Below are positions 55,050 through 63,270 of a stretch of DNA of 64,000 nucleotides, one piece after another; within the stretch, counting starts at the first letter, position 1; every line of letters begins with the position of its first letter. The DNA comes from Ensifer sp. LC11 (lineage in GTDB: Bacteria; Pseudomonadota; Alphaproteobacteria; Rhizobiales; Rhizobiaceae). Both the position numbers and the translations under genes were made by a program. The stretch is taken from contig NZ_MBSO01000009.1 in the NCBI RefSeq assembly GCF_001695835.1, forward strand, positions 1 through 64,000. Reading direction: 5' to 3'. The notes below the pieces were generated by a model. That model saw nothing but the letters and a program-made list of their open reading frames with translations. It was not told the origin of the DNA and did no database searches.

Positions 55050-55163
55050 GCGAGTTTCCTGTTTCTGATTGCTTTGGCTGATCCCGATATTCGAGGTGGG
55101 GACTAGACCCAGTATTTGGTTCGCTGATGTCTCAAGTTGCCACTCATGCGGGAGCAGGGTTCG

Positions 55164-55445
55164 TCACCTTCTTGGGGAATTATCGCGGATCCAATCGTTG
55201 GTGCCTTTGAAGTTCCTGTCCTGTTTATGGTTGTTAGTGAGTTCGGACACCATCAACTTGTCGTTCGCATCGAGGAACTGTCGGTAGTGGGCGTGAACCT
55301 CGTCGGAGGTATTGTTAAGGTTTACGAGCCAGCACGAGAGCTGGTATTTGTGTCCACCTCTCTCCTTCAAGTCATCGATAAGAGGTTTGTAGTCAGCGGA
55401 CGTTTCTTCTTTCACTAGATCGTATGTGATGATGAATGGTGGCAT
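55164..55445 (-). CDS. SinR-family (Cas2-like fold) small protein
   Basis: 93 residues from ATG 55443-55445, with GGAGA upstream. The pattern PPFIITYDL, then KPLIDDLKERGGHKYQLSCW, FLDANDKLMVSEL matches stand-alone Cas2-like 'SinR' proteins: a first strand ending YDL, a helix, a Trp-containing strand, and a second strand. There are no CRISPR repeats or Cas1 in the window. Upstream partner of the HEPN-motif gene. The function of SinR proteins is not settled; some Cas2-fold proteins are endoribonucleases. Confidence 0.7.
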   Translation of the reverse strand: MPPFIITYDLVKEETSADYKPLIDDLKERGGHKYQLSCWLVNLNNTSDEVHAHYRQFLDANDKLMVSELTNNHKQDRNFKGTNDWIRDNSPRR

Positions 55446-55960
55446 TCCGTTCTCCGTTTCTAGTTGCATAAGCAAGAAACGATGAATTACCTTGAGTCGC
55501 AAGATCGTTTGCGATCCGTTGGTAGCCGTGCCCCTTAATTCACAACGACCTGGGGATAACGGGGATGATGAGACGGCAACGACTATCGCCGATGTTCGAC
55601 GACATCACCTCGCCAGCCGAAGACATGGAAGAAATGCCAGATTGGGTAGAGGCAACGCGCCCATGCCGCCATCGGCTTCCGCTGGGCCACATTGGGCAAC
55701 AACACGAAGGGCCGCAGCGTCACCGATCGATGCGAGACAGGATCTCTGCAGGGTGCCGTAGGTAGGTAGTCCCGCGTCCAGGCAGAAATGCAGGCCAAGC
55801 AGTGGCTCGGCCACGTCCGCTCAGCGCTCGGCAGTTACTAGGGAGCTGAGCTTGACGATGGCGGGCGAGGCCGAGATCTATCCCGCCGCCCGGGACTTCG
55901 ATGCTTTTAACGCAGACAACGACGGACCCAAATATCACGCGTCTTTTCGCCGACGTCGTT
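55446..55960. other. 515-bp intergenic stretch
   Basis: No gene I can support. Short open frames (for example 55565-55762) lack a ribosome-binding site and family resemblance. It lies just past the 3' end of the corrinoid activator and upstream of the SinR-like gene, probably the residue of the inserted segment. Confidence 0.4.
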
Positions 55961-58033
55961 CTACTCGCGGCTGCGCCTGCGCCGTCTGCCGCCACCCTCA
56001 CCATCGTCGCCGCTCACCTTGCGCTCCGGCAGTGTCACCACCGTAGAGAGCTTCGGGAAGGTGTCGACCTTGTTTGGCATCGCCATGGCGTTGACGAAGT
56101 GCTCCTGAAACTTTGATTCAAGCGCCGTCTCTATCTTCTCGATTTTGCTGACGGTTTGCTCGATTTCACGGCGGTGGCCGCGGTTCAGCAGTGCCATCAG
56201 CGCGCCGGTGCCGGCGGCGTTGCCGACGGCTTTCACCTCGTCGAGGTCGCAGTCGGGGATGAGGCCCAGCACCATGGCGTATTTCGGGTCGATGAAGGAG
56301 CCGAAGGCGCCGGCGAAGCGGATGGTGTCGACGTGCTCGATGTCGAGCTTTTCCATCAAGAGCTTGATGCCGGCGTAAAGTGCTGCCTTGGCAAGCTGGA
56401 TGGCGCGGATGTCGTTCTGCGTCACCGTGATGCGCTGTTCGCCCTCGTGCAGCAGGTAGGAGAAGGTGCGGCCGTTCGGGATGATGCGCGGGCTTTTGGC
56501 TGCCATCGCGCCATCGACGACGCCGTCCTCAGAGATAATGCCGGAAAGATACATCTCGGCGACGATCTCGATGATCGCCGAGCCGCAGATGCCGGTGACG
56601 CCCACGGAGGCGGCGGCTTCAGTAAAGCCTTCCTCGTCCGACCACTTGTCGACGCCGATCACGCGGAAGCGCGGCTCCAGCGTTTCCGGATCGATGCGTA
56701 CGCGCTCGATCGCGCCGGGGGCGGCGCGCTGGCCGGAGGAGATTTCCGCACCCTCGAAGGCGGGGCCGGTGGGCGAGGAGGCGGCGACGACGCGGTCCTT
56801 GTTGCCGAGCACGATCTCGGCATTGGTGCCGACATCGACGAGCAGCATCATCTTGTCCTGGCGGTAGGGACCTTCCGACAGCGTGGCACCGGCCGCATCG
56901 GCGCCGACATGGCCGGCGATGCAGGGCAGCATGTAGAGCCTGGCGCCGCGGTTGACGTCGATGTCGAGCTCGTGTGCCCAGTATTGCAGCGCGCCGGAAA
57001 CGGCGAGCGCAAACGGCGCCTGGCCGAGTTCCGTCGGGTCGATGCCGAGGAACAGGTGGTGCATGATCGGATTGCCGACGAAGACCATGTCGAGAATATC
57101 GTGGCGGTCGACTTCGCCTTCGGCGCAGACCTTGCCGATCAGCCCATTGACCGCCTCGCGCACCGCCTTGGTCATGGCCTCGCGGCCATCCGGGTTCATC
57201 ATCACATAGGAGACGCGGCTCATCAGGTCTTCGCCGAAGCGGATCTGCGGGTTGGAGGCGCCCGAGGAGCCGACGATGCGGCCGGAAAGCAGCGAGACCA
57301 GATGCATGGCGATCGTGGTCGAGCCGATGTCGCAGGCAACGCCATAGGCCTCGTTCTTCAGACCCGGCCACAGGCCGACGATGAAGGGGCGCGATGAATC
57401 CATGTCGCGGTGGATGGCCGCGGTGACGGCCCAGTTGCCCTTGCGCAGGATGCCCTGCACCTGCGGGATCAGATGCGGCGCGATGAGCAGATCCTTCCAG
57501 CCCCAGTCCTTTTCCAGCATCACCTTCAGCCGGTCGAGATCGCCGAGCGGCTTGTGCATGTCGGGCTCGTCCACCTCGACATAGCAGAGCTGGACGGCGG
57601 CGTTGCGCTCGATGACGCGATCGGTCGCAGCCTTGCGCACGACCTGCGCATTGATGACGGTGTCCTGCGGCACGTCGATGACGAGATCGCCGAGGATCTG
57701 GGCGGAACAGGAGAGGCGGCGGCCATCGGGAAGACCGCGGATCTTCTCATAGCGCTCCTCCTTGGCACCCTTATCCGAGATGTGCTCGTTGGAGGAAATG
57801 ATCTTGTGCTTGGCGAAATTGCCTTCCTGCACCTCGATCTGACAGCGCCCGCAGGTGGCGCGGCCACCGCAGACGCTTTCGACATAGACGCCGAGCTTGC
57901 GGGCGGCATCGAGAACAGGGGTCCCGACCGGGAAGCGGCCGCGCTTGCCCGAAGGCATGAACAGCACCAGAGGATCTTTTTGCGCGGCTTCGGTCATGTT
58001 GGTCTCGATCTCGGAGGTGCCTTCGATGCGCAT
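55961..58033 (-). CDS. Reductive activator of corrinoid enzymes (ASKHA ATPase with [2Fe-2S], DUF4445)
   Basis: 690 residues. An N-terminal plant-type ferredoxin domain with Cys ligands C55, C61, C64 (VCGGRATCGRC) and C109 (RRLSCSAQ) is followed by an ASKHA ATPase-like domain with CDIGSTTIAMHLV, VFVGNPIMHHLFLG, LLVDVGTNAEIV and FAGAFGSFIDP. It uses ATP and a low-potential electron to return inactive Co(II)-corrinoid to Co(I) (RACE/RamA class). The start at 58031-58033 was used; ATG 57995-57997 is an alternative. It is the last gene of the C1-transfer operon, with a Gly/Arg-rich C-terminus. Confidence 0.9.
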   Translation of the reverse strand: MRIEGTSEIETNMTEAAQKDPLVLFMPSGKRGRFPVGTPVLDAARKLGVYVESVCGGRATCGRCQIEVQEGNFAKHKIISSNEHISDKGAKEERYEKIRGLPDGRRLSCSAQILGDLVIDVPQDTVINAQVVRKAATDRVIERNAAVQLCYVEVDEPDMHKPLGDLDRLKVMLEKDWGWKDLLIAPHLIPQVQGILRKGNWAVTAAIHRDMDSSRPFIVGLWPGLKNEAYGVACDIGSTTIAMHLVSLLSGRIVGSSGASNPQIRFGEDLMSRVSYVMMNPDGREAMTKAVREAVNGLIGKVCAEGEVDRHDILDMVFVGNPIMHHLFLGIDPTELGQAPFALAVSGALQYWAHELDIDVNRGARLYMLPCIAGHVGADAAGATLSEGPYRQDKMMLLVDVGTNAEIVLGNKDRVVAASSPTGPAFEGAEISSGQRAAPGAIERVRIDPETLEPRFRVIGVDKWSDEEGFTEAAASVGVTGICGSAIIEIVAEMYLSGIISEDGVVDGAMAAKSPRIIPNGRTFSYLLHEGEQRITVTQNDIRAIQLAKAALYAGIKLLMEKLDIEHVDTIRFAGAFGSFIDPKYAMVLGLIPDCDLDEVKAVGNAAGTGALMALLNRGHRREIEQTVSKIEKIETALESKFQEHFVNAMAMPNKVDTFPKLSTVVTLPERKVSGDDGEGGGRRRRRSRE

Positions 58034-58207
58034 GCTATCGGTTCTTTCGTCTGGTCCGCTCTCCAGAGTGAAGTACCGGTAAGGTGTTTCATCTCAAGAG
58101 CGAAGCACGGGTAAACGATTTCAGACTGCACCGGAACCCCGCCCGATAGTTGTCCAATCCCGACATGGGCCGATCTGTTTCAAACAGTTAGGCTGCGGCA
58201 GACAGGA

Positions 58208-58540
58208 TCACTTGCGCTGCAGACGCCGGGCGTTGCTGCGCACCCGCTTGCCATAGGGCCTCAGCGCCGCGGACGCAATCGCCGTACCGTGGCCCGAGGC
58301 GGTGCCGCCGGTCATCAGCCGTATTGTATTGTCGAAGGCGGCCTTCCAGAGCGCGACATTGACAGCGACGACACTCTCGGCCGTAGCGGCAATCTTCTCG
58401 GAAACCATGCGGTGAAGCTCGGTCACATCCTGCGTCTTGCCCATCAGCGCCGCCATCTGCATTTCCTGCAGCCGGACGGCAATCACGAAGGGCGCTTCAA
58501 ACCAGAGCGTTGCGGCATCGAGGCGAAGGCGGCGTGTCAT
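58208..58540 (-). CDS. Phasin-like small protein
   Basis: 110 residues, helical: DAATLWFEAPFVIAVRLQEM, TELHRMVSEKIAATAESVVA, then AVNVALWKAAFDN and a basic tail VRSNARRLQRK. Resembles phasin-type helical proteins, but too short for firm assignment. It lies inside the C1-transfer operon between the methyltransferase and activator genes, with a role there unknown. Confidence 0.65.
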   Translation of the reverse strand: MTRRLRLDAATLWFEAPFVIAVRLQEMQMAALMGKTQDVTELHRMVSEKIAATAESVVAVNVALWKAAFDNTIRLMTGGTASGHGTAIASAALRPYGKRVRSNARRLQRK

Positions 58541-58703
58541 GGGAAGTCTCCACGTTTGCGTTGCCGGATGTCAATCTCGAAGTCGCAATCCGGGCATGGA
58601 TGGCCGGCTTCTCGATGACTAAAGGGAGAAAGACGGAAAAGAGGCTGAGATGCCTTTTAACGCCGTTCTCCCTTTTTCGTTCAGCCTGGCGCCGAAACAG
58701 AAC

Positions 58704-59666
58704 CTATTCGCTTGCAGCGGCTCCGCCGGTGCGGGCCGCGCGACCGCCGCGGCGTCCGCCACCGGCGGCAGCTGGTGCGGCGGCAACCACGTGGCCGCCT
58801 TCGGCCGGCTTGTGGTCGCGATAGGTCTTGATCCAGTGGGTGCAGTTCGGGTCGGTGCCGTTGAGCACGTTGGCCGCACGCACCGCTTCCATTTCCTGCG
58901 GGCGGCAGGGGTTCATGATCGCAGACGTCATGCCGGCGCCGATGACCATCGGGATGAAGCCGGCATTGATGCCGTGGCGGTGCGGCAGGCCGAAGGAGAT
59001 GTTGGAAAGGCCGCAGGTGGTGTTGACCTTCAGCTCTTCGCGCAGACGACGCAGCAGCGCGAAGACCTGCTGGCCGGCGGTGCCCATGGCGCCGATCGGC
59101 ATCACCAGCGGGTCGACGACGATGTCGTGCGGCTTGATGCCAAAGTCGGCGGCGCGCTCGACGATCTTCTTGGCGACGGCGAAGCGCACATCCGGATCCT
59201 CCGAAATGCCGGTCTCGTCGTTGGAGATCGCGACAACAGGCACGTCGTATTTCTTGCAGAGCGGCAGGATCGCTTCGAGCTTCTCCTCCTCGCCGGTGAC
59301 GGAGTTGACGAGCGGGCGGCCCTTGGCGACGCGCAGCGCCGCCTCGATCGCGGCCGTGACCGAGCTGTCGATCGACAGCGGCACGTCGACGAGGCCCTGG
59401 ACGATCTCAAGCGTCTTGACGAGCAGCGGCGGCTCGGTCTCGTTCGGGTTGACGGCGGTAACGCCGGCATTGACGTCGAGCATCGTGGCGCCCGCCGCGA
59501 CCTGTTCCAGCGCATCCTTGATGACAGTGTCGAAGTTGCCCTCGATCATTTCGGCGGCGAGCTTCTTGCGGCCGGTCGGGTTGATGCGCTCACCAATGAC
59601 GCAGAACGGCTGGTCAAAGCCGATGATGATCTCGCGGGTGGCGGAAGCGACGATGGTCCGGGTCAT
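58704..59666 (-). CDS. Methyltetrahydrofolate:corrinoid methyltransferase (pterin-binding)
   Basis: 320 residues. Pterin-binding TIM barrel: CVIGERINPTGRKKLAAEMI, GATMLDVNAGVTAVNP, VPLSIDSSVTAAIEAAL, PLVNSVTGEEEKL and LSNISFGLPHR. This is the AcsE/MtgA/MtvA-like class. It moves a methyl group from methyl-corrinoid protein to H4folate, or the reverse. An Ala/Gly/Arg-rich low-complexity tail follows the barrel (about 285-320). Part of the 61.7-56.0 kb operon, 83 bp after metF. Confidence 0.92.
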   Translation of the reverse strand: MTRTIVASATREIIIGFDQPFCVIGERINPTGRKKLAAEMIEGNFDTVIKDALEQVAAGATMLDVNAGVTAVNPNETEPPLLVKTLEIVQGLVDVPLSIDSSVTAAIEAALRVAKGRPLVNSVTGEEEKLEAILPLCKKYDVPVVAISNDETGISEDPDVRFAVAKKIVERAADFGIKPHDIVVDPLVMPIGAMGTAGQQVFALLRRLREELKVNTTCGLSNISFGLPHRHGINAGFIPMVIGAGMTSAIMNPCRPQEMEAVRAANVLNGTDPNCTHWIKTYRDHKPAEGGHVVAAAPAAAGGGRRGGRAARTGGAAASE

Positions 59667-59748
59667 TAAGGGTCCTTTGTCCTGGCGGGGGCAATGTAAT
59701 CATGCCCGTGAAATCGATGATAGGCGTCGAGTGCTCGACGCCGGTTGG

Positions 59749-60840
59749 TCAATGCGGGTGATGGGCCGCGGCTTCGGCCATCTGCTGCTGGTTTTCTTCC
59801 TTGCCCTCGCGAATATGCTCCAGCCGCTCGGCAACCATCGCATCCTCGGGCAGCGTTTCGTGCTTCCAGGGCTTGCGGCCCTTCAATACGCCCGATTCAT
59901 GCACGATTTCTGCGACATATTCTTCCTGGCGGTAGGCCATGACGTGGATGCCGGAGACGCCTTCGATCTCCTTCACCTCGTTGATGATGTCGATGCAGAG
60001 CTGCTTGCCTTCCTTCTTCTGGTCCTGCGCGCCTTCAAGACGCGCAACCACGCTGTCGGGAATATGGATGCCCGGCACGTTGGAGCGGATCCAGCGGGCG
60101 GTCTTGGCGGATGCCATCGGCCCGACGCCGACGAGGATGTAGCATTTCTCGTGCAGTCCGAGGTCGCGCACCTTCTTCATGTATTCGCGGAACATCGGCA
60201 CGTCGAAACAGTACTGGCTCTGCACGAATTGCGCGCCCGCCTCGATCTTCTTGGCAAGACGATAGGGGCGGAAATCGTAAGGCGGCGCAAAGGGGTTGAT
60301 CGCAGCGCCGAGGAAGACCTGCGGCGGCGTCGTCAGCTTGCGGCCCGAGAGGAACTTCGCGTTGTCGCGCATGATGCGCACGGTTTCGAGCAGCGACATG
60401 CAGTCGAGGTCGAAGACGGGCTTGGCGCCCGGCTGGTCGCCGGCCTGCACGCCGTCGCCGGTCAGGCACATGATGTTCTGTACACCCATGGCAGACGCGC
60501 CGAGCACGTCGCCCTGGATGGCGATGCGGTTCTTGTCGCGGCAGGCGATCTGCATGATCGGGGCATAGCCCATGCGCGTTAAGAGCGCGCAGATGCCGAC
60601 CGAGGACATGTGGCAGTTGGCGCCTGAGGCATCGACCGCGTTGATGCCGTCGACCCAACCGTCGAAGATTGCCGCACGCTCATAGACGTCCTGCGGGTTG
60701 GCGCTGTCGGGCGGGTTGAGCTCGGCGGTGACGGCGAACTCGCCGCGGCGCAGAACACGCTCCAGACGGCCGCGGGAGGAATGGCCGGGCAGGGGCTCAA
60801 GCGGCGCGCCGGGATCGAAGGGATTGATGTCGGGGCTCAT
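59749..60840 (-). CDS. metF: Methylenetetrahydrofolate reductase (MetF-like)
   Basis: 363 residues, FAD-dependent MTHFR fold: VTAELNPPDSANPQDVYERA, MSSVGICALLTRMGYAPIMQ, MCLTGDGVQAGDQPG, FVQSQYCFDVPMFREYMKKV. Slightly longer than E. coli MetF. It interconverts methyl- and methylene-H4folate; in this operon it likely runs in the oxidative direction, passing methyl groups from the corrinoid methyltransferase toward methylene-H4folate (inference). The ATG overlaps the stop of the upstream gene (ATGA). Confidence 0.92.
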   Translation of the reverse strand: MSPDINPFDPGAPLEPLPGHSSRGRLERVLRRGEFAVTAELNPPDSANPQDVYERAAIFDGWVDGINAVDASGANCHMSSVGICALLTRMGYAPIMQIACRDKNRIAIQGDVLGASAMGVQNIMCLTGDGVQAGDQPGAKPVFDLDCMSLLETVRIMRDNAKFLSGRKLTTPPQVFLGAAINPFAPPYDFRPYRLAKKIEAGAQFVQSQYCFDVPMFREYMKKVRDLGLHEKCYILVGVGPMASAKTARWIRSNVPGIHIPDSVVARLEGAQDQKKEGKQLCIDIINEVKEIEGVSGIHVMAYRQEEYVAEIVHESGVLKGRKPWKHETLPEDAMVAERLEHIREGKEENQQQMAEAAAHHPH

Positions 60841-61439
60841 GCCTGGCCTTCCTTGGATGCCGCTTCACGGCGCGCTGCGGCTTCCGCCGTCACGCGCAGC
60901 CAGGACGAGGTTTCGCGCAGCGACTGGTTGACCGGCTTCTGCACGTTCATGATCGCGTTGCCCTTCTCCATGTTCTGCGAGCCCTTCCAGGCCTGCACCC
61001 AGACGCAGGGCATATCCGGCTCGACCTCGCAATTGCCGTTGGCGCGAACGCCGCCGCAGGGGCCATTGCGCAGCTGCTTCGGACAGTTCATCGGGCAGGA
61101 CATGCCGGTCGACGACAGCGCGCACTGGCCGCACATGCGACAGTCGAAGAGGAAGCCCTTGACGTGACGCTCGACGAAGGTGATGGGCCGCTCCACCCGG
61201 CCATAGCCAAGGGCGTTCCACAGCGGATGAAGCAGCAGGAACATATCGGCGAAGCGGTTGTAGAACCATTCGAGGAAACGGGAGTTGCGCACGGCCCAGA
61301 GGCGGACCGTATACTTGTGGCGCGACCGACGGCTCGGAGAAACTCCGGTCGGGGTATAGGCGCCGGTCGCAGCCTTTGCCGCGGGCGCGGCATTGCCCTT
61401 CATGATCTTCGGTTCGCTCGGCGGTTTGGCATCAGCCAT
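60837..61439 (-). CDS. Methylenetetrahydrofolate reductase C-terminal-domain-like, Cys-rich partner
   Basis: 200 residues. The C-terminal half is Cys-rich: FLFDCRMCGQCALSSTGMSC, then CPKQLRNGPCGG...CEVEPDMPCVW, the MTHFR_C/MetV-type zinc or Fe-S domain that partners MetF in acetogens. The N-terminus has Lys/Arg-rich linker segments. It overlaps metF by 4 bp and the upstream gene by 8 bp. It likely forms a complex with MetF and could supply electrons (inference). Confidence 0.88.
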   Translation of the reverse strand: MADAKPPSEPKIMKGNAAPAAKAATGAYTPTGVSPSRRSRHKYTVRLWAVRNSRFLEWFYNRFADMFLLLHPLWNALGYGRVERPITFVERHVKGFLFDCRMCGQCALSSTGMSCPMNCPKQLRNGPCGGVRANGNCEVEPDMPCVWVQAWKGSQNMEKGNAIMNVQKPVNQSLRETSSWLRVTAEAAARREAASKEGQA

Positions 61440-61734
61440 TGTCGCGGCCTCCGGCCTTGACCAGTGCGACGAGCCGCTCGCGGTCATAGGCCGCTTCGAG
61501 TTCGGCCGCGGCCTGATCCGCTTCCGTTTCCAGATCGTCGGAGACCGGCACCGCATCGGCCTTGCGCCATTCGGCAAGATAATCGTCGGTTTCCGCCGCA
61601 CCGGTGCGCATGGCGCACATGTCGATCGCTTCGGTGAAGCGCAGCGATAGCTCGCGCTTTGCCGTCGTGCGGCCCTTCTTGATGATGACCTGGGCCGGTA
61701 TGTCGCGCCAGTAGACGATAATGCGATCTGCCAT
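61432..61734 (-). CDS. 'Virulence factor' family small protein (PF13769-type)
   Basis: 100 residues from ATG 61732-61734: DRIIVYWRDIPAQVIIKKGR, TTAKRELSLRFTEAIDMCAM, then a Glu/Asp-rich C-terminus. I recognise the arrangement in which this small protein precedes the MTHFR_C-MetF genes of Rhizobiales. The longer frame upstream runs through the repeat at 61754-61858 and is not used. A GGGAGGAG site lies upstream. First gene of the C1-transfer operon; biochemical role unknown. Confidence 0.8.
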   Translation of the reverse strand: MADRIIVYWRDIPAQVIIKKGRTTAKRELSLRFTEAIDMCAMRTGAAETDDYLAEWRKADAVPVSDDLETEADQAAAELEAAYDRERLVALVKAGGRDNG

Positions 61735-62073
61735 CGGTTGTTGATCTCCTCCCCTGCATGTTTCCTTTGATCGGTACCGATCGAAGGCCAAAAACATGCA
61801 GCACTCTAAAGCGCTACAGCGAACTTTGCGCGTCTGACAGGACGCGCGGCGCTGTAGTGCGACAATGCGCATCAACCGGCGTCCGGGCTCATCTCGCCAC
61901 GACGTTGGATATGTCCAAAAACGACGCTCGACAACGAGCCGCGACGGCCGTGCTTTTGGAGACGCGCGAGCGTCGGTCGAGCGGGCGGGCGTGTCAATGC
62001 AGTTCGCAGCGGATTGCCCGCAGTTTCAGGCTTTTAAGTCGCGGCCCGCCGGGGCGACAAGCCTTTGTTCCAC
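61735..62073. other. 339-bp intergenic region
   Basis: Promoter/leader of the C1-transfer operon (-) and downstream region of the formyltransferase-like gene (-). Apart from the repeat at 61754-61858, no gene or element is supported. Confidence 0.45.
61754..61858 (-). repeat. Dispersed two-hairpin repeat, full copy E (reverse orientation)
   Basis: CTGCATGTTT...AAACATGCAG (second hairpin) then CTACAGCG-aactt-TGCGCGTC-TGACAG-GACGCGCGG-CGCTGTAG (first hairpin) on the plus strand, i.e. the family in reverse. It ends 20 bp before the first codon of the C1-transfer operon, so it probably lies in that operon's 5' leader or promoter region. Confidence 0.78.
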
Positions 62074-62877
62074 CTACCAGATGCGGCGCGTCAGGCCGTT
62101 CCACAGCCAGGTCCAGATCGGCGGGTGGTACCATTGCCGTGACGGGCCTGCGACATCGACCGGGCGCAGATTTCCGGCAAGCGCATCCTCAATTGCAGCG
62201 ACCACAATTTCGGTGGAGGCGGCGGTCTGCAGCAGCGGATAGGTGTGCATCGTGTCGTTTCGGGCGGGCTTCTGCCGCGATTGATAGAGCACGCCGCCGG
62301 TGTCGACGCCGGCATCGACCAGATGCACGGTCGCGCCGAAGTTTTCCGCGCCACCATTGACCCGCGCCCAGTAGCCGCCCATCAGGCCGCGATAGGCCGG
62401 GTTGATGCCCGCATGAAAATTGAGAACCGGGCAGGAGATGGCGGTCAAAGTCCCGGCCTTCAGCATACGGCAGCTAATGAGGAAGACGACATCGGGTTCC
62501 AGCGCGTGGATTTGCGCGATGGCCTCTGCATCGTTGATCGACGAGACCGATGTGAGCGGGATCAACGGTTCGGGTGTTCCCGAGACCTTGTAGGTGGCGA
62601 GGATTTCTTCTGCGCGGTTCCGGGTAAAACGCTTGCCGAAGCGCGAGGCGATCATGGTGGCAAGCTGGCCGAGTGCCGTCAGCCAGCCGAGCTTGCGCGC
62701 GCGGCGGCGCAGAAAAAGCCCCTTCGCTTCCGGCTGCTCCTTGATGACGGTGATATCGGCAAACCGCGCCGCGAGCGCGTTGATCATGATCCACGGGTTT
62801 TCGCCGCCGGCGGTGACCACGACGATGCGGCCGGGGCGCTTGCCGGCGGCTTGATTCGGACTGGCGATGTCGGTCAT
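62074..62877 (-). CDS. Formyltransferase-family protein
   Basis: 267 residues from ATG 62875-62877. Formyl-transferase fold: LNFHAGINPAYRGLMGGYWA (the HPS/HAG-x-x-P-x-YRG loop), GATVHLVDAGVDTGGVLYQS, then NDTMHTYPLLQ. Related to methionyl-tRNA or PurN-type formyltransferases, but the substrate is not determined. Possibly uses 10-formyl-H4folate; the folate-linked operon next door is consistent. Confidence 0.88.
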   Translation of the reverse strand: MTDIASPNQAAGKRPGRIVVVTAGGENPWIMINALAARFADITVIKEQPEAKGLFLRRRARKLGWLTALGQLATMIASRFGKRFTRNRAEEILATYKVSGTPEPLIPLTSVSSINDAEAIAQIHALEPDVVFLISCRMLKAGTLTAISCPVLNFHAGINPAYRGLMGGYWARVNGGAENFGATVHLVDAGVDTGGVLYQSRQKPARNDTMHTYPLLQTAASTEIVVAAIEDALAGNLRPVDVAGPSRQWYHPPIWTWLWNGLTRRIW

Positions 62878-62922
62878 GGCGGCCCCGCGCGTGAACAGGG
62901 CCAAGATATGCAGGCTCGTCTG

Positions 62923-63102
62923 TTACCGGCGGCTTAACTGGTTCCAGTACCATTCGGCCACACCGCCGCCGAGCACGACGAGAGCAACGGATTCGACCAG
63001 CTTCACATCATCGGAGAGGCCGCAGACCGCACCGATCAACAGCGCCAGGAGCAGGCCGGCAGCGCAGCCGATGGCGTAGGGCAGGTATTCGAGGACTTTC
63101 AC
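62923..63102 (-). CDS. Small membrane protein
   Basis: 59 residues with one or two membrane segments (YLPYAIGCAAGLLLALLIGA; LVESVALVVLGGGVAEWYW). The GTG at 63100-63102 has GGGAGG six bases upstream; a TTG one codon earlier is less well placed. Located directly upstream of the formyltransferase gene on the same strand. Confidence 0.6.
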   Translation of the reverse strand: MKVLEYLPYAIGCAAGLLLALLIGAVCGLSDDVKLVESVALVVLGGGVAEWYWNQLSRR

Positions 63103-63270
63103 CAAATGCCTCCCGTTCCCTCTCAGCTTCGGCCGTTTGCAAAGCGAGATGAAACGCAGCGTAGCGCAGAACGCAGCTTTAGGAAGGGCTTATTTTTGTT
63201 GCCGTCGCGAGAGCGCAGGGGGCGCTCTTCAGCCCTACCTTGGGCGAGGCTGCGCCGGATCCTCGCGGAC

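Noticed and set aside
54498-55445. A CRISPR-Cas remnant because of the Cas2-like protein
   Set aside because: No repeat-spacer array and no cas1 or effector genes are visible; stand-alone SinR/Cas2-like proteins occur without CRISPR.
55565-55762. 66-codon ORF starting MMRRQRLSPMFDD between the SinR-like gene and the corrinoid activator
   Set aside because: No ribosome-binding site, no family resemblance, and an odd composition; more likely debris of the inserted segment.
56156-57397. 413-codon plus-strand open frame over the corrinoid activator
   Set aside because: Shadow of the activator gene; the minus-strand frame has ferredoxin and ASKHA motifs.
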